A stretch of 64,000 bases of DNA from Onchocerca volvulus (GCA_000499405.2 HG738140.1:2747024-2811023); one strand, 5' to 3'. Positions 40,090-60,600 are shown, numbered from the stretch's first letter. Numbers and translations: made by a program. The notes: generated by a model from the letters alone, not told the origin.

Positions 40090-40687
40090 CCCATAAAGCT
40101 TGCGTTTCGTTTAACAGACCTATCAATTCAATTCCTAACAAATAACAAAGAGTACCATGCTGACATTTTTCTCATCTTTATATGCTTTTATGATCATCTT
40201 CTAGAAGCTTTTTAATCAATCGATATGCAAATTTTCTAGATTTCAATAAATTCATCTGTTTATCTATAAATTGATTGTAAGTGAGGACTGTTGATATAAA
40301 TATCAGATAATATAGCTAATGTGCGGTTGTTTTAATGCTTTGCTCCTTTCTTATCGAATATTTCTTGGCCGGATTAAAAAGAATAAAATAGATATTTTCT
40401 AGTTGCTCGTTGTTAACCTTTATTTAATTTACGTTATAATTCTATGACTGGATATGTGGAATCTAGTGTTAATCATAGAAGCGCAAAAAATTCGACTCAA
40501 ATTTATCATCATTTTATCACTTATTTATCACTAACATAGATGAGTTCAAATCGAACTCATTGAATTATTTATACTATGTTTAGACTGTCTCGTCCAATAT
40601 TTTTCATTTTTGAAAATTTTATTTATAACGCTAGTTGTATATTATGACTTTTTTTTTTAGATACTTTATCATCACTGATAATTAATA
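40090..40687. promoter_or_regulatory. Shared upstream region of the kinase and enolase genes
   Basis: The two genes are divergent with 598 bases between their start codons. The region should therefore hold both promoters. No TATA or CCAAT arrangement stands out. Confidence 0.55.
40650..40660 (+). promoter_or_regulatory. Probable trans-splice acceptor of enolase
   Basis: A run of T ending in TTTTTTTTAG (AG at 40659-40660) lies 27 bases before the enolase ATG with no exon recognised upstream. This is the expected form of a spliced-leader acceptor in nematodes. It could instead end an untranslated leader intron. Confidence 0.5.
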
Positions 40688-44018
<3,331 letters not shown>

Positions 44019-45004
44019 AGAATAGTGATGAAAAGATGTTTCGAGCAATCCCATCATCTATTAATTATATTATGAATCTTGGCATCCCTTATTTCCTCTT
44101 TCAAATAAACGTAATCCCAGCGTGTTTTTTAACCTCACTTTTCGAGTACATTCTTTAAATGACATTCTCTGTTTAATTTTTCGTATTTTATAATTCTCCA
44201 CATATAGTTCCAAATTTAGTTGTAAAATAGTTACAAATTACGAATATCTCAATGGAAATAAAAGAGGCCTATTGCTTTCCTCACAACGAAAATCGATTTT
44301 GTATATTTCTTCAAACTTTCTTAAATTTCTATAAAAAGCACCCAATTTTTTTTTTGTGAAATTAAAAACCAATATATAATGAGACTTAAATGTCGAATAC
44401 ACATATTTTTATGAAAACTGCACTTTACATCACACAAGAAGTTTGCGAAATATAAATTCAGTATATTTACATGTGAAAAAACTACCATAGCTACAAAAGA
44501 ATTCATGTGCAAAATTAAAAATTTTAAAATATTTGTACAAATGATGTATGAAAAATAATAGTGAAATGGTTATTGATATTTCGAAATCCTTTCCCTTCGA
44601 TTTCTCTATCAATAAATATCACACTGATTCTTTTTTATTTCAAATGCGTTAGCGTAAAAATAACATTTCAGCTCACGTCATTTCATGTGAAATAGTAGTA
44701 AAATGTTATTTAAAATTAAACTATCACCATAAAACAATCAAAATGTAATGTAAAAAAAAAATCCTTCTCCTACAGCGATCTATTTGAATGTCTTCCCAGG
44801 AGTTAGCTCTCGAAAAAGTAAGAAAATGTCACCGTCATATCATTGAAATATATATTTCCTAAGTCATAACAAATTTTAAAAAACGGAGATTTCAATATAC
44901 ATTTAGAAAATTAGAAAAAAAAATGTAATATAAAGAGAAGTGAAAAATCTTTGCTCTATAGTATAAGAAAGAACTTGAAGTATCCAGCATTAAAATATGC
45001 CGAT
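44019..45004. other. Convergent 3' intergenic region
   Basis: Enolase (plus) and the CIP2A-like gene (minus) end tail to tail with 986 bases between stop codons. Apart from the enolase polyadenylation signal I see only AT-rich DNA. Confidence 0.6.
44104..44109 (+). promoter_or_regulatory. Polyadenylation signal AATAAA of enolase
   Basis: AATAAA begins 86 bases after the enolase stop codon, in the expected position for the transcript end. Confidence 0.55.
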
Positions 45005-48000
45005 TCAAATTTCGTTCATCATCTGCATCATCTGGTTTTTGAACTTCAAGACCTTTTGTAACTCCTTGTTGAGTCGTTCAATTTCTTCTACTTTTTCATC
45101 CACCTATAACACATTATAAAGTTTTATAAATTTTCCAGCAAAAAAATAAGATTTACATGTCGGGCGAAAAATTCTTCCAAACTTAAACCATGTAATGGTC
45201 TTAATGTAAAATAAAAAAATAAGTGGGACAAATAATTTGAGACTAATTACCAAAATTTGCAAACATTTCACTTCAGAATCCCTAGCACTCGTTAACTCCT
45301 CCAATTTCTTCTCTGTATTCTTCAAATTATCAGCCAATTCTGCAAAACCAGGTAAATTGAAGTTTTAAGTATGCTTCAACTAGACTATCTACAATAAAGT
45401 ATAAGCTATTTTCGCTTGAAATATACAATATATTAATGAAATCAATACTTTAAATAATGTATGGAGCAAATTTCTCCAGAGCATATCTTCACTAAGCTTA
45501 CTGTTATTCAGAATTCAAACAATTCAGCTAAAAAAAAAAAAAAACCCAACTATGTCTGAATGTCAATAATGCAAATACTAATGTCATTCGTCATATGAAT
45601 TTCTGTGTAATGCTCCACATTTTTTAAAATAAAAAATACAAACCATGATTCTCGGCTTTTTTAGTTGCCAAATTTAATTCCAGAATTTTAAATTCATTGG
45701 CAAGTTGGACACATTCTTTGTCCTTATCAATCAACGCATTTGATGCTCTGGAAATATAACAGCTTGATTAAATTCAAAACAGTTTATAGCATACTTAAAA
45801 TGAATTCAATGTAGGAAGCAATTTCTTTTTCTTATCAAATGAACAAATTGTATAATCTCAAATAAAATATAACATTAAACTTTATGAGAAAATGAAACTT
45901 ACTGAGAAAATTTTTTTTTCAACTCATCGTAACGACTTTTCGCCAGTGTAGCAAGCTCTCTCTCACTTTTATTTTCTTCTTGTAGAATATTTTTTTCCTG
46001 CGTCATTTTTTCAAGCCTGAAAGAGAAAAAAAAATTATTAAATGGAATGATTTGCGATCTATCATTATGAATTTCCTTTATTTCATACGAGTTCGGTTAA
46101 AATTCATCACTACTGAATTAAATCTAAAATGAAGTCAAAAAGATTATTACAATGATTTCATAATTTTTGAGTCTCGGATACTGAGAAAGCAAAAACAAAG
46201 TATAATTCACTTGAATTTTAAATGATGAACTTACTCGTCACTGAGCCTAGCCACTTCCATTTTTTTATCCTGAACTATTTTTTCATAAGCCTCACACGTT
46301 TTTTCCATTTCTTTTTTCTCTGAATAAAGAGAAGTTAGGAGCGCTTTCGAATCCTCGATCTTTTTTTCGTAATCAGCAACACATTTCCGAAGACTTTTTA
46401 TCTATAAAAAATTATAAAGCACTTGAAAGATAAAACTTCTCTGAAATTTAAAAAAAAATTTAGATTGGTCACCTCATTCTCTTCATTGTTACGCAGATTT
46501 TGAAGATGTTCATTTTGACGTAATGAATCTTCCATCTTCATCAGCGTTTCCTTCAACTCTTTTTCTCGAATCTATAATATAAAATACGTAAAACGTAGCA
46601 AAAGCAATAATTCGAATTATTTCGAAAGTGTATGACGAAGCTTATCGGTTTTTGTCTAAATATTAGAATCTATTTCTCAAAATGCATATTGCAAGTTCCT
46701 AAACTTATGACCGCTAAAAATTTAAGTTTATAAATAAGAAAATGAAATGCTGTCTATCACTTTGCTGGAAACCGAAATAAGATCTTAAAAAAAATAAGAT
46801 CTTCACTTGAATAAAATAAAACTAAGGAAAAGAAGAAGAGAATAAAATATGATAGTTTTGACAAAAAAAAAAAAAAAACAGAAAGGCAAGAAATTTATAC
46901 TTACCTTTAAAGTTTGTATTTCTTTTTCATACATACTTAATGACTGCGATACTCGAGGATTTTTGAGCTGAAAACTCGGTTCAATGTATAAAGTACAAAA
47001 AAGAAATGAATATTATAAAGATTTAGCAACAGATTCGCACTGAACTGCTTCATATAAATTGTTTAGAATATGACAAAGCTAAATCTGAAATAAATGATTT
47101 CAACTCACATCATTTTCTTGCCGTAACCTATCTGGCAGATCATCGATTAGTTTTACAGTTTCATTTCTATTTGTCAAACTGGGTGTTTTTCTCCCATCCG
47201 TTGAGGAATCACAAACATCACCATTTAAACGAATTTCGGAGGAGCTCCTGAAGAAAAAATGCAAAGGAAAACAAATATGCTTATAATGATTTCTTACTTA
47301 ATCCTAAGCAGTTAAGTTATCAACCTTAATAGTGAATCGTATTAATCACTTGACAAAAGAAAAAAAAAATATCGAAGCAAAAAAATAAGAAAAAAAATTA
47401 CCGAGAAAAGCAACTCCTTGTTACATTAGCTGGCATAGTCTTTTCCCTGGGACAGTTTGCTATCAAATCTCCCAACCTCAAAATAGTTAATTAAGATAAG
47501 TTGAGCAAAGAATCAATGTTATAACATTTTATGGAGAAATAAAATCATACCATTTTATGGGGAAAGTGTGATTTTGTACACAGTGTATGTAAAGAAGTAA
47601 AGCTTCATGTGTCAAGTCAGTACCACCATCGGCGACTGCATATGCGATGAACGGTACCAGGCGATCGTCCTGAAAAAATAGGCATTGGAAACAAATCCTG
47701 AGAACTAAACTATTCAATTACTAAACTAATCAATCGATAACCTTTAATATTTTCCAATACAAATCTTTGTGTGACTTTGAATAATCCTTTAGCATGGTCA
47801 AAATTTTCAGTAGTTTCAAAACAACAGCTACGCCGTCGACGCTGTAAGTTTCCATGATGTATTGAAGCAATAAAGATTAAAAAGCTATTAAATGAAAATT
47901 GAGGAAAAAAATAATTTGTTATTTAATGCTACTTTCCAGAATAATATTCGGATAATGCAAAACAAGATAAATCTGCAGTCTATTTTTGAAGATAAAAAAA

Positions 48001-51000
48001 TCAATCTTCTGCATAAACAATATAAAAGAATATTCCTCGCACATTACAAACTACAAAACCATGAATTAAGGGATAGTTGATATGTCTTATAATTTGAGCA
48101 AATGAAATGCCTGCAAACATCAGGAATCCTTATCGAAATGTAGAGCAAAAAACAGAAAACTCACCACCATTCAGGCAAAGATCCACTATGCTGCATTGAA
48201 GGTTGTGTTACATAGGTTACAACAGTATTTGAGATCATTTGTGATTCGATGATGTGAGAACAAAGTGGGGCAGAGATAACTTCCAATAAATGAGTTTTTA
48301 TTTCATCGTCATTTAAAACTGCTGGAAAAAAAAAACTAAAACGAAATTAACTCACATCATAGATCTGAGCTCCAACATCTAACAGAATTAGTAATTCTTT
48401 ATGATACAGGACATAATTCTTTATAATCTTTATAATAAGTGAATGTTTAGTGATTACTTTCAGCAAGACGCAATCCTTCAGTTATTCTTTGACACTGAAA
48501 TTTAATAAAGCTGCTGATTGTTTCAATCGGTGTTTTTATATTATTTTCGATAAGTTGTAAAATATGTTCAATAGGCAAAACGTTCTGTACATGGTCGTTG
48601 TTTTCCATCAATTCCTGAATAAAATTTTCTTAAGATTATCCATATATAGATGAGATTGCCACAATATTACTTAATAATATAACAATCAAATAAGCTCCAC
48701 TCAACAAGCATACAGATGAAACTTTTCAGAAAGTTAACTAAAATATATAATGGAACTTAATGCCTTATATTGCATTCTATATGAAACTTTTATTAACATA
48801 ACTGAATGATTTCAAAACGGAAAATATCAGTAGTTCATTTTTTGTACCTGAACCAGATAAATGAGAAGACGCATAGCCTTCAAGGGGATTTCGGGCTGAA
48901 TAGCTTCATCGAAGGACAGACCAGATGTGTTGCAGATAGCTAGAATCGGAGTTGCTAGTTTTTCTTTGTGCAATGAGCATCGCAAAACAGCTTGGGCAGT
49001 TGCTGACCGTAACTGTGCTATCGAACAAAATAACAAAAGCAGATCGTACACCTACAAACGTTTTTACAAACTAAATTCTCGGAAATCTTATAAAAGACAT
49101 AAAAATGTGAACAAATTTTAAACTATAGATGAAGCAATTCTTCTATTTTTAAATGACCAACCTTAAGTGATTCTTCAGTACGAGAATCAATTTGAACGAA
49201 AAGACCTGCAACAAGCTGAATAGTGTTTTCGAAATATGAATAGGAAGCGAGATCTTTGCCTATAGATGTATTCGTTGATGATACCTGCAAAGTTTATCTA
49301 TTTTCATTTCTTCATGTTTATCTTAAAATGAAAATGATAAAATAACGTGGATAATAGCTGAGAAAACAGTTGCAAATTCAAAATTACTCAAACACTTCTA
49401 AACATCCTGCTCAAATATTCTTACCATTAGTAAATTAGCAACAACGAGAAAATGTTTCAATATAATACTTTAAACGTGAAAGAAGACATACGTCAGCAGA
49501 ATCGCCAATGATTAATCGCTTCAGTAGATCAACAGCAATATGCCGTGTCATTAAATGGTCTCCCAGAATTAAAACATTGAAAATACACCGGAATGTTTGA
49601 GGAATATTTCGAGAACAAAATACCTGAAGCGAACATTGAAAATGCTTGAAAATGCTATTTATTGCTTTTATATGAATGCACTATATCTTCAATTCAAATT
49701 TGAACTCAATATTATATTTCTACTATTTCTGGTATGAGTTGGTTTTTTATTTTAAAAAATGTTAAAATTTTAGAAATAAATAACTTCAAATAATTAGTTT
49801 CGCAAAGCTTATCATCAACAGTGAAGGTAAAAGACATGATTAAAGCTTTTTGTTATGTACTAATAAAAATTATGATAATATTGAATTGATTTTTAAAAAA
49901 CCTGCTTAATAAAGTTACCGTATTACGAAGTTTTTCCTCCAGAAAACCGATAAGTACAAGAGATGAAATCACCACAGTTCGCGAATTATGAGCTAACAAT
50001 TTCAGCAATTTGTGGGTAAAAGCTTTATAGGATGACTGTAAGTATTTTTTATATTAAATTGATTGAAACAATATCATCATTTCAAGTATCCTGATTCAAT
50101 GATATGTAAAAAGTAAAATTCATGGATCGTAATTTTTCACGTGAATGTCGAACTAAAGAAATTGAAGAATAATTAACTGACTGATTTGCGCATTCTTAAA
50201 CAAGCTGACTTCGATCTAGTTGCAAGATTACATAATATAGCTATACAATAAGGAAGCCATTCTGGTTCATCATCACATGTCCTGTAAAAAATCCAGTTAA
50301 ATGAAAAATGTTTGGAAATGTACTTTAATTGCGAAAATTTTCAATAAATATTATTCGCAAGTTCTTATTATTAATAAGTTCACATTATTCGAATTATACA
50401 GATTAGAATCTAATATGGCAAGCGTATTAAACAGAAAATAGATTAAAATTGAATTTTAAATGCATAGCAATAATCTATAGGAAACTAAAACTAACACTTC
50501 TCTTAAAAGAAATGAAATAAGATCATTCGTCCATATTCCAAGCACTACATTTCGCTCGTAAGTGAGTACCTGAACAAATAACAAAATGTTAGAAACATAA
50601 TCGAAGATATATTATTGAACTTATCAATAACAATGTAATAATATACCTGAAGTAATCGCAATACATCAATAAGATTCTCCGGACCAAGCTGCTCTCGCAG
50701 TGATAACTTTAAAGATTCAAAAATTGAACCACAAATTTGTAAATCTTCTCCTGCCAGATATCGTCTGATTGAGATATTATGAAAAGCTAAAATGCATCTT
50801 TTAATTGACACATGTAAAAGTGATTCTCACAATAATTTAATTTTATTAAGTTGACTTAACCAAGATTAATTTAATTTTATTGAAATTATTTTTCTATAGT
50901 AATGGTGCAGCTTCTCTCCTTGGTAATTTAAATACCAAAACATTGCAATGAGTTATGGTCTATATCGCTGTGAATATGAATAAATCCTAGATATGAAATA

Positions 51001-51821
51001 AGTTATCGAATAGGAATCAAATATGAAATAAGTCCAAATATTGTAAACTATACGCCATTTATCATCAAACAATAATAGATGCTATATCGAGTGAAAAAAA
51101 AAGTGATGAAATCTTTATAAATTCGAAACAAAAAAAACTGGAAATACAATCAACCTAAATTGAAAAGAAAAAGATGTAAACGAGAACGAATAATCGCCGA
51201 TGTGGAAATACCATTCAATAGCAATGAACAATGACGAAGCAGTTCGCATAACTGACGATCATGTATACTTAATCTGGCCGATGAATCCAAAGTATTCGTT
51301 AACTGAACCAATTTCTGAAATTTTTATGTTTAAATAATGTTTATAAAAATTAGTAGTGATGTTAATAATCCTAATATTTTAATATAAAAATGATATGAAA
51401 ATTAGAAAGACGAATATATAAGTATGAATATACAACTATAAAGCTAACATATAAAAAAAAAAATAATAATTATAACTGAAGAATCCTTTTATCCCCATTG
51501 ATTTTGCAATTTAAAATGATTCTAATTATTCAATTATTATTGAAGTAAAAATAATAAAAAAATAATGATTCTGCCGAAATTATAATATACATAAAATTAC
51601 TTTAAAATCGCAAATGAAAAAAAAAACACTTAATTGAATCATAAAATATAGAGTTATTATCTAAATCTTCTCATTAAATTTTTTGATTATTGATGATTCT
51701 TGAAAAAGCTCACCGCTAAATGATTATCCAACGAAGTGGCATTATTCTGATTATTATCACTATAAAATCGATGAGCAGCAGTAGTAGCTAAAGCAATTAA
51801 CGTTCTTAAGCCATCACTCAT
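45005..51821 (-). CDS. cip2a: CIP2A-family protein (armadillo-like plus coiled coil)
   Basis: In vertebrates CIP2A inhibits the PP2A-B56 phosphatase, stabilising MYC, and with TOPBP1 tethers broken mitotic chromosomes. Model of 22 exons, 879 residues (human 905): 51714-51821, 51155-51314, 50647-50786, 50496-50569, 50182-50281, 49919-50035, 49492-49623, 49162-49284, 48848-49051, 48458-48614, 48165-48321, 47742-47841, 47551-47669, 47402-47476, 47109-47247, 46905-46967, 46473-46571, 46235-46401, 45903-46016, 45644-45747, 45251-45339, 45005-45103. All phases agree. The N-terminal 590 residues follow the human armadillo domain block by block: KLLKLLAHNSRTVV, RNIPQTFRCIFNVLILGD followed by VDLLKRL, LLLLFCSIAQLR, KCER-like CQRITEGLRLAE, and WKILKDDRLVPFIAYA for human YKILQDPRLITPLAFA. 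Residues about 635-879 are a Lys/Glu-rich coiled coil. The family call rests on recalled sequence; the cellular role in worms is inferred. Start: the first ATG after CGACACAG. Confidence 0.88.
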
Positions 51822-52030
51822 CTGTGTCGACCACTTCTACAATCTTTTCCTGAAATTAATTTCAATGAATTCATACTTTTCCTGAATTTTAATTATGATG
51901 AATTCATATATAATTTAAATATAAATATAAATATAAATATAAATATAAATATAAATATAAATATAAATGTAAATATAAATATAAATATAATATAAATATA
52001 AATATAAATATATATATATAAATATATTCG

Positions 52031-52061
<31 letters not shown>

Positions 52062-53932
52062 GTAAATCAAATGTGAACACGATACATGTCATGTTATGTA
52101 GGTCAAAAGGTAACGGGAACGTTATTTAATCGAATTTGATAACATATTTTGAAAAGATTAATTTTGTAATTCCGCTGAATCTCCAGAAATCTCAAGAAAA
52201 ATGTTGTCAATCTTTTGCTTTATCAAAATCTCATAAATTTAAACTTAAATTCCTTATCTTTTAAAATCTCTTCAACTCTTTTATATCTGTGTTAATATAA
52301 CTTGGCATTTGTAAAATGATCCGAAAGCTTGATCTGAATATCAAATGTTCTGTAATTTGCAACTTAACCAAGTGCTAACAGATTATTTTTTCATTGATAA
52401 GAAAAAAAGGACTCGAAATTAATTTAATAATTAAATAACTCAAAGAAAACCATTACTTAAGAAAGTTTGTCCTCAAATATACAAAACGAATATAAATCAT
52501 CTTTTTTTTTCATCCACTAAAATGATTTCAATAATAAGATATTTATAGTTATAAATTTATTACGACAATCATTAGTTCATTGATAGATTCATTTATCATT
52601 AAGTGAGCAATACATATCTTTCATTCACCTAACGGTAATAATACATTGAAATTGATCCATTTCATTCATTATAACCCAATGGAAGATTATTCATAAATAT
52701 CCATTAAAAAATGATTTCATTAATAAAATTTTTGAATAAATTAAAAATAAATTTCGAGGATAATTTCGAAATTTAACAATGCATTCAAATAGAGTATAAA
52801 GGCAGTGAAGATTCACAACATTTGTAAGATTGATTGCATACTGAAGAGATAATATAAAGACAAGATTATGTATCATTGCTAGCATTTCAGCCATTCAACA
52901 CGTGGAGTAATGTTGAAGCATAAATTGATAATGACTTTACTAGGAAAACAATTCGAATAAAAGAATTGACAAATTTTTCAAAATTTCTCGAAGCGAATTT
53001 ATCTCTAAGGTTAAAGATAAATTACTTGCAATATCAATCCATAATTTCTATGCTTATTACTTAAATGCTCATCAGAATTGCTAAAATGCTCGAAAGTTAC
53101 ATTGTGAGCATTTAAAATAATTTGATTTAAAAACCCTTTCCATCCATATAACTGTAATTCTTATCAATTTCATAATAAATGCTAATTACTACTGCCTGAA
53201 CATTTATAATTTCACTTCAAATTAAACATCGGATTAGATAGACACCGGATTAGGGTGTGAATATGTGAAGTTATGGCTATAATTATGCAAGAATTTTGAA
53301 CAAGTCAATGATATATAGTTTCCATAAAAAAAGCAAAAATTATAATGTTATCTTAGAGTAATTTGCTAATAACCTGTAGGGATTCAGTACTTTACACTTC
53401 GTAATTTATCAATCACTATACACACAAAAAATTTTTTCGAATTCTAAATTGAAATATAATGAAATGCGAAAAGAGATATTGCAACCAAATCAAATCATAT
53501 TTCATTATATAATGATGATGGTAACAGCATATTTGGTACAACGATTATTTATGTTAGAATGTCATAAAATTATCGTTTCTACAATGTTATGGAATTTCTA
53601 ATCTTTTCTCTGAAAACATAAAACAAGCTATATGAGCATTCTCAGTCTTTCATTTACATAAAATGAAGTCAGCATAAATATCTATAAATATTTTATAAAT
53701 GATTTTACAAAGTCAAAAAACTTACAAAACAAAAAATTAAAAGCTGATGAAATGATAAATGGATGAAAAACAAATGCTTATTTCGAACAATATATGCAGA
53801 AAAAAGCGAGCCATGCAATGTTTAATACGAAGATTGTTCTTTACTGAATAAAACGATGTCTTTCTGCTTTTCGATTATTTGCAGGCTAAAAATATTCACT
53901 ACAAAGAAAATTTCAAAATTCTTTCAAAAGTT
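51822..53932. other. Intergenic region between PIG-A and the CIP2A-like gene
   Basis: About 2.1 kb of AT-rich DNA on the 5' side of the CIP2A-like gene and the 3' side of PIG-A. Apart from the microsatellite at 51918-52056 I see no gene, RNA or repeat of note. Confidence 0.6.
51918..52056. repeat. (AAATAT)n and (TA)n microsatellite
   Basis: About 15 hexamer units AAATAT from 51918 to 52010, then mixed TATATA runs to 52056. It lies just upstream of the CIP2A-like gene. Its minus-strand translation is a spurious Tyr/Leu/Ile repeat peptide. Confidence 0.9.
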
Positions 53933-56687
<2,755 letters not shown>

Positions 56688-57622
56688 CAAATCCAACTAT
56701 TTGTAGGCATTACTAAAATTCTAGCAATCTTCAATGAACAATGGTAAATCGCAAATTTCGTAACGAATCAATATGCACTTATGCCTTCGTATTCTGAATT
56801 ACTGGTCCATATACATTTTTCGCAGCAATTATTAATGCATAAATTTAGAAAACTATAATTTCTAGTAGTCAAATTGTTATAAAATAAAAAACCTCATAAT
56901 CAATTCTAATTGCAATAATTGATGCATAAATCATTAAATGAAGTAATCCATTGCTTCTGTATAATTAACTTATATTAATAACATTAGGGATTTGAGTCGT
57001 TAATACATAAAATTCTTATAATAAATCTCATGAATAGTTGCTGAAAATAAGCAGTGTATCAAGATACAGCAAGTATTATCATATCAGTAACGAAAACTAA
57101 TTCTTTCAATTCATTTAATAAATATAACTACATATGCATAATACAAAAAACCAAACACAGTGGCATAAGATAACGAAAATAACGGGAATGCAAAAAACGA
57201 AAACCAGCAGTTATGAAGGCGATTCCTTTCAAATTACATTTTATTAATTACTCGTCATTCTTAAAAAGTTAAATCACCAAGAAACAATAAATATCTGATA
57301 AATCAATGTTTTGGTAAAACACGTTTATACAAATATTTAAAGGAAGCGTAATTCCAGATCTGCGGAAAATTAGTAATCAAAATTAGAGTCGAAGCAGCAA
57401 TTTAACTTTTTCTAATTTCTCTTAATCTATAAGAACGAGAAAAAGAAAACACAAATTGACAATAAACAATAAAGGATTTCAGTCGGAGATCAGAAAACGG
57501 CAATTACGAATTATATCATACTGAGTAAAACTGAGTCTCATGCCGAAATCCTCTTTGGTGTATTCTGAAACATTATAAATCCTCACATAAAACTCAAAAT
57601 ACTTCACAGAAAGTTAAAAGCA
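56688..57622. other. Gap between PIG-A and THOC1
   Basis: 935 bases separate the THOC1 stop codon from the PIG-A start, both on the minus strand. The distance is longer than the roughly 100 bases of typical worm operons, so co-transcription is possible but unproven. AT-rich, with no other feature seen. Confidence 0.5.
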
Positions 57623-60600
57623 TTAATGATTAGAAGATAAAAAACCAACCCCTCTAAATACTTGTCCAACTTGTTCACTAAATAACTCAGCCATCAATAA
57701 AACACTACTAATCCTTTTAACCGTTGCCGATTTCCCTTCTTTCTGTCTCCAAGCTGCCAATATTCTTTGTGCTACTTTCATTGGCTGAAACAAAAGAAAT
57801 TGTTTCAAATAAGTTTAAATAGTCTCATAGAACTTCACCGATAAATATAAAAATTGTGGTTAAGCATATGGACCGAATTAATATCAAGATATCACCGATA
57901 CCTCTTCTTTCGCATCGATTCTTTCTTTGTTAATATTCATTACATCTGCTAATGTCGACCAGTTGTTTGCTAATAACGGTGCCAGTTGTTCGATATGTGA
58001 ATCAGTTAAAACAGCAGATGGTTCAATATGCTCCTTCCTGAAAGAACATGCAAATCTGGAAATGTAACAGAAGAATCAGTCATTTCTGCAACTGGGGAAA
58101 TATTTATTAAAGATGTTTCAATGAATAACAGCTACCATAATTTACTAAATGGTGATTTTTACATTACTGAAGAGGACGAAGTGAAATTTCATTATAAAAT
58201 TCAAAACTGACTCCAATGATGAAAATGTAAGATTTATGGCTCTAACTTCTAGACAAATCCAGAATATGCTATTCACATTAATGTATAATATCATATAAAA
58301 AGTTCAGAAAAAAACTGACAGTCTGTTAGTTTTGATTTAAAAACTGTATTTGTATGTAATGAAAGGAAAAGATAATCTATTATTGGAAATTCAGAACATG
58401 ATAAAAAGAAAGAAACCCATTATGAAGAGCTGATGAAGCACAACTATTAGTATTATTAATAATTTCTTTGACAACTTTTTTGTCATCTGTAAGACCTGGA
58501 ATGCGATCTCTCAGCTCCTGAAATGCCAAATAATAAAATATGATCAGTTTAATCATGCACATTTTAAATGATGGGATTTTCTAACCGTCGGATGGCCTCA
58601 AAATCTGCATGTATGCAAATTTTCGTACAAAATTGATCTTAACAGATAAAGATCGCACAAATTCTTGACTTCATTTTTTTGTACGTTAGAAAAAACTATT
58701 TCTGGCTGAGTTACTAACAATCTGCATAAAATGAAAAAGTCAAAATTGCTGACCGGGAAGCTAGCTGCAGTGTGTTTGATTACTTCTTCCAAAAATGGTG
58801 TCAAATTTGCTGTCACTTCATTTCTCTTTGATGGTATCTATAAAAGCAGATAAATTAAAATCATTTCATAATACTGAAATATTCATAAAGAGAACGTACT
58901 TGAAAATACGATGTACTTTGCGACATCAGAAGTCGTGATGCTCTCCATTGAAATGATTCATTGTTTACCGATCTAAAGATTTTAGACCAAAAATTCCAAT
59001 CATAGATGGTAATAAGCGAATAGGTAATGAAAAAAAGAAGTATTGATTTTTTCAATTCGACGTGTCGATTTTTTAACATATTTTCTACGATTTTCATATC
59101 GTGGTGGTGGTGTGTGGTATGGTGCGGATGGTTTGGATATTGACACTTTCAGTAATTATGATACAATATTGTATTTCTCTTCTCAAAAAATAAAATAAAA
59201 TTTGATAATACTAAATTTACAGTCATTGAACACTCACAGCATTTGTTAAATCACCCAATAATATCCAAAATCAAGAAATGCAAAATGTAATAAAAATTAC
59301 TTGTATTGCTCTTCAACTAGTTGTTCTGGATCCATTTCATCGAGAGGATCTTCAAGAAAAGTAACCAACTTGGGTATAAAATTCCTAAAATCAAAATCCC
59401 TCATTAGATCATTTTCGAAAAATTACAGCAACATTCTGCAAAAGAAAAAAAGAAGACCTTTGCCCTTGTCATACCAAAAGTGTTACTTACTATACCATAC
59501 TATACACTCTTCTTACAATTAAGAATGATGTCACTCAACAATGCATATGATTGAAATGTATATGAAAAAATATTAATTACGACTAAGCTGCATTTTTCAT
59601 ATAAACATAATCGCTAATAAATGGAGTACTACACCACCTCAAGAAATGCTACCGAATGATTTATATTTCTAAATTTTTACCTTCTCGGGTCTTCGCAAGC
59701 AGATAACATATCTGGATTAATATTCCAGAGCTTCGTCAGCTCTGGATTGCCAAGATCAAGTTTTGACGGATCGTACCGATTTCTAGGACGTCTACAAACA
59801 AAACTGATGAAAATTTTCGTCATTTTCTTATTCTGCTGCTAGTGAATTCGAAAATAAAGAAAAAAATTTTGATTTTGAAGGAAAAAGTTTCAGTCATACG
59901 ATCTAAATTGCTATTACAATTTTTGCAAATTAAGAACGGTTGTAATATGGTTTTAATAAAGTTGCAATTTTCGTTTCATATCGAATTAACTGACTGAAAG
60001 CATAACAGTTACTTTTTGAAAACGCTTGGTTTTTCCTTGTCTGCTAATTGAGTATAATCGAGGCAACCTTTGTTCTTCCATTCAGACCACTCCTTTTCGC
60101 GATGAAGAATTACCTAAACATATTTGAAGCAGGAATTTTCCTTTTCTTCGGCCCAATTCTGAATCTTGAACTTTTGAGAACATACTTTCATAGTATCAGC
60201 AAAATGTTGTCCTTTTGGATGTGTCTCACGTAATAATCGAAAGCACCTCTCAGTGGACTCAATAATAAATCGTAATTGTTCATCATTCAGAGTAAAAGAT
60301 TTGCTGGAAAAAAACGAATAAAAATTTTTTCAGTAATAAAAAATAATACTGCAAAGACTAAAAGCTATCAGGAACAGAAAAAACAATTAGAAATTCAAGA
60401 TTAAAAAAGATTACTCCTTGAATTTGATATCGGATACTAAATACTGATATAGGATTAGGCACTGCACGAGGAAGTAACGTCGAAATTGAGAGTCATTTAA
60501 TTGTAACTGCAGCAGCTGGAAAAATGTGATTCAAATGAATCCATAATTTCGAATCAGAATATTTTTAAAAATGTAGCTTTTATAACACAATACTGATGAA

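Noticed and set aside
50764..50811. Alternative acceptor AATCAG at 50765 for CIP2A exon 3
   Set aside because: It breaks the reading phase with exon 2, whereas the acceptor before 50786 keeps phase and improves the match to human CIP2A.
45005..51821. First idea that this gene is the vesicle tether USO1/p115, also armadillo plus coiled coil
   Set aside because: Block-by-block comparison fits CIP2A throughout and fits recalled USO1 nowhere beyond general architecture.
51904..52092. Tyr/Leu/Ile repeat open frame
   Set aside because: Translation of the AAATAT/TA microsatellite.
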